A stretch of 12,905 nt of DNA, from the NCBI GenBank assembly GCA_002421585.1, contig DIKD01000036.1, forward strand, positions 25,208 to 38,112, in the 5' to 3' direction. Below are positions 12,583-12,905 of this stretch, piece by piece. The stretch comes from Dehalococcoidia bacterium UBA5627. GTDB lineage: Bacteria > Chloroflexota > Dehalococcoidia > Dehalococcoidales > UBA5627. Below the pieces are notes generated by a model. It was not told the origin of the DNA, made no database searches, and saw only the letters and a list, made by a program, of their open reading frames with translations. The translations under genes and the position numbers were made by a program. The first letter of the stretch is position 1; each line of letters starts with the position of its first letter.

Positions 12583-12905
12583 CTAAATTAAAGGAATAGT
12601 ATTTATATAACCATCATCAACAGGCAGGTCGGCTTTATGAGTGGCTTCCTCTGCGATTTTATTGCAGCACTCGTTTTCCATTTGTGCGCTATGCCCTTTA
12701 ACCCATTTAAACTCTACATTGTACTTTTTACATAAGCCAAGTAATTTATCCCATAAATCGGGATTGATAGCCATTTCCTTATTGCTTTTTATCCAGTTAT
12801 CGGCTTTCCATTTTGCAGCCCATCCTTGTGTAATTGCGTCAACTACATATTTCGAGTCACTGTAAATGACAACATTTAATTTAGGGAAACTCTGAAAAAG
12901 TCTCC
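12583..12905 (-). CDS. rnhA: Ribonuclease HI, C-terminal part (runs off right edge)
   Basis: About 107 C-terminal residues are visible and the start lies beyond the window. RNase HI cleaves the RNA strand of RNA-DNA hybrids. Visible signatures: VVIYSDSKYVVDAI, whose first Asp of SDSKYV matches the catalytic Asp70 of the E. coli enzyme; GWAAKWKADNWIKS, the tryptophan-rich basic region; and VKGHSAQMENECCNKIAEEA with the catalytic-loop histidine. At the position of E. coli Asp134 the sequence has Asn (ECCNKIA). That replacement is known to be tolerated in E. coli RNase HI. The N-terminal Asp10 and Glu48 are off the window. It is AT-rich compared with the menA-ubiE genes. Confidence 0.9.
   Translation of the reverse strand, partial: RLFQSFPKLNVVIYSDSKYVVDAITQGWAAKWKADNWIKSNKEMAINPDLWDKLLGLCKKYNVEFKWVKGHSAQMENECCNKIAEEATHKADLPVDDGYINTIPLI

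Overview
The window looks like a bacterial chromosome segment carrying one small, apparently complete integrative element. The chromosomal genes (gatB, secG, a SAM hydrolase, menA, ubiE/menG) suggest a menaquinone-making bacterium that uses the indirect Asn/Gln-tRNA amidation route. Moderate GC in these genes and an inverted dispersed repeat of the 'TTGTCAT...ATGACAA' kind are compatible with an anaerobic Chloroflexota (Dehalococcoidia-like) genome. That assignment is an impression from memory, not a search result.

Layout. 1-204: start of a TetR-family repressor on the minus strand (runs off the left edge), with a palindromic operator over its promoter. 313-385: intact tRNA-Lys(UUU). 344-5069: an integrative element of 4,683 bp, bounded by a perfect 43-bp direct repeat of the 3' part of the tRNA, starting in the anticodon loop. 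From left to right it carries a tyrosine integrase, a 59-aa excisionase, a ribbon-helix-helix/SEC-C protein, a GC-rich structured non-coding stretch, a LuxR-type HTH/zinc-ribbon regulator, and a divergent DNA methyltransferase with a C-terminal Mrr-like nuclease domain. Candidate integrase arm sites lie near both ends, and a 10-bp-phased triple repeat (possible excisionase site) lies near the right end. The element is visibly more AT-rich than its flanks.

5097-about 5390: a decayed clpB C-terminal remnant. 5418-7467: two minus-strand nuclease genes (DUF2779 Cas4-like/DEDD, and a YprB-like RNase H-fold exonuclease). 7474-7758: a small Ser/Thr-rich membrane protein. 7868-7940: tRNA-Ala(CGC), minus strand. 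8141-12406: a tightly packed plus-strand operon gatB-secG-SAM hydrolase-menA-ubiE behind a good extended -10 promoter. 12447-12532: a MITE-like inverted repeat. 12583-12905: C-terminal part of RNase HI, cut by the right edge.

How it fits together. Inference: the element is a minimal self-mobilising cassette whose main cargo is a single-chain restriction-modification-like enzyme, controlled by a divergently transcribed regulator. Integrase and excisionase are translationally coupled, and the integrase 3' end is supplied by the host tRNA gene, so its C-terminal tail should differ between the integrated and circular forms. The strongest candidates for something undescribed are this tail switch, the structured minus-strand RNA at 2336-2511 and the hairpin chain beside it, and the regulator/methyltransferase-nuclease pair.
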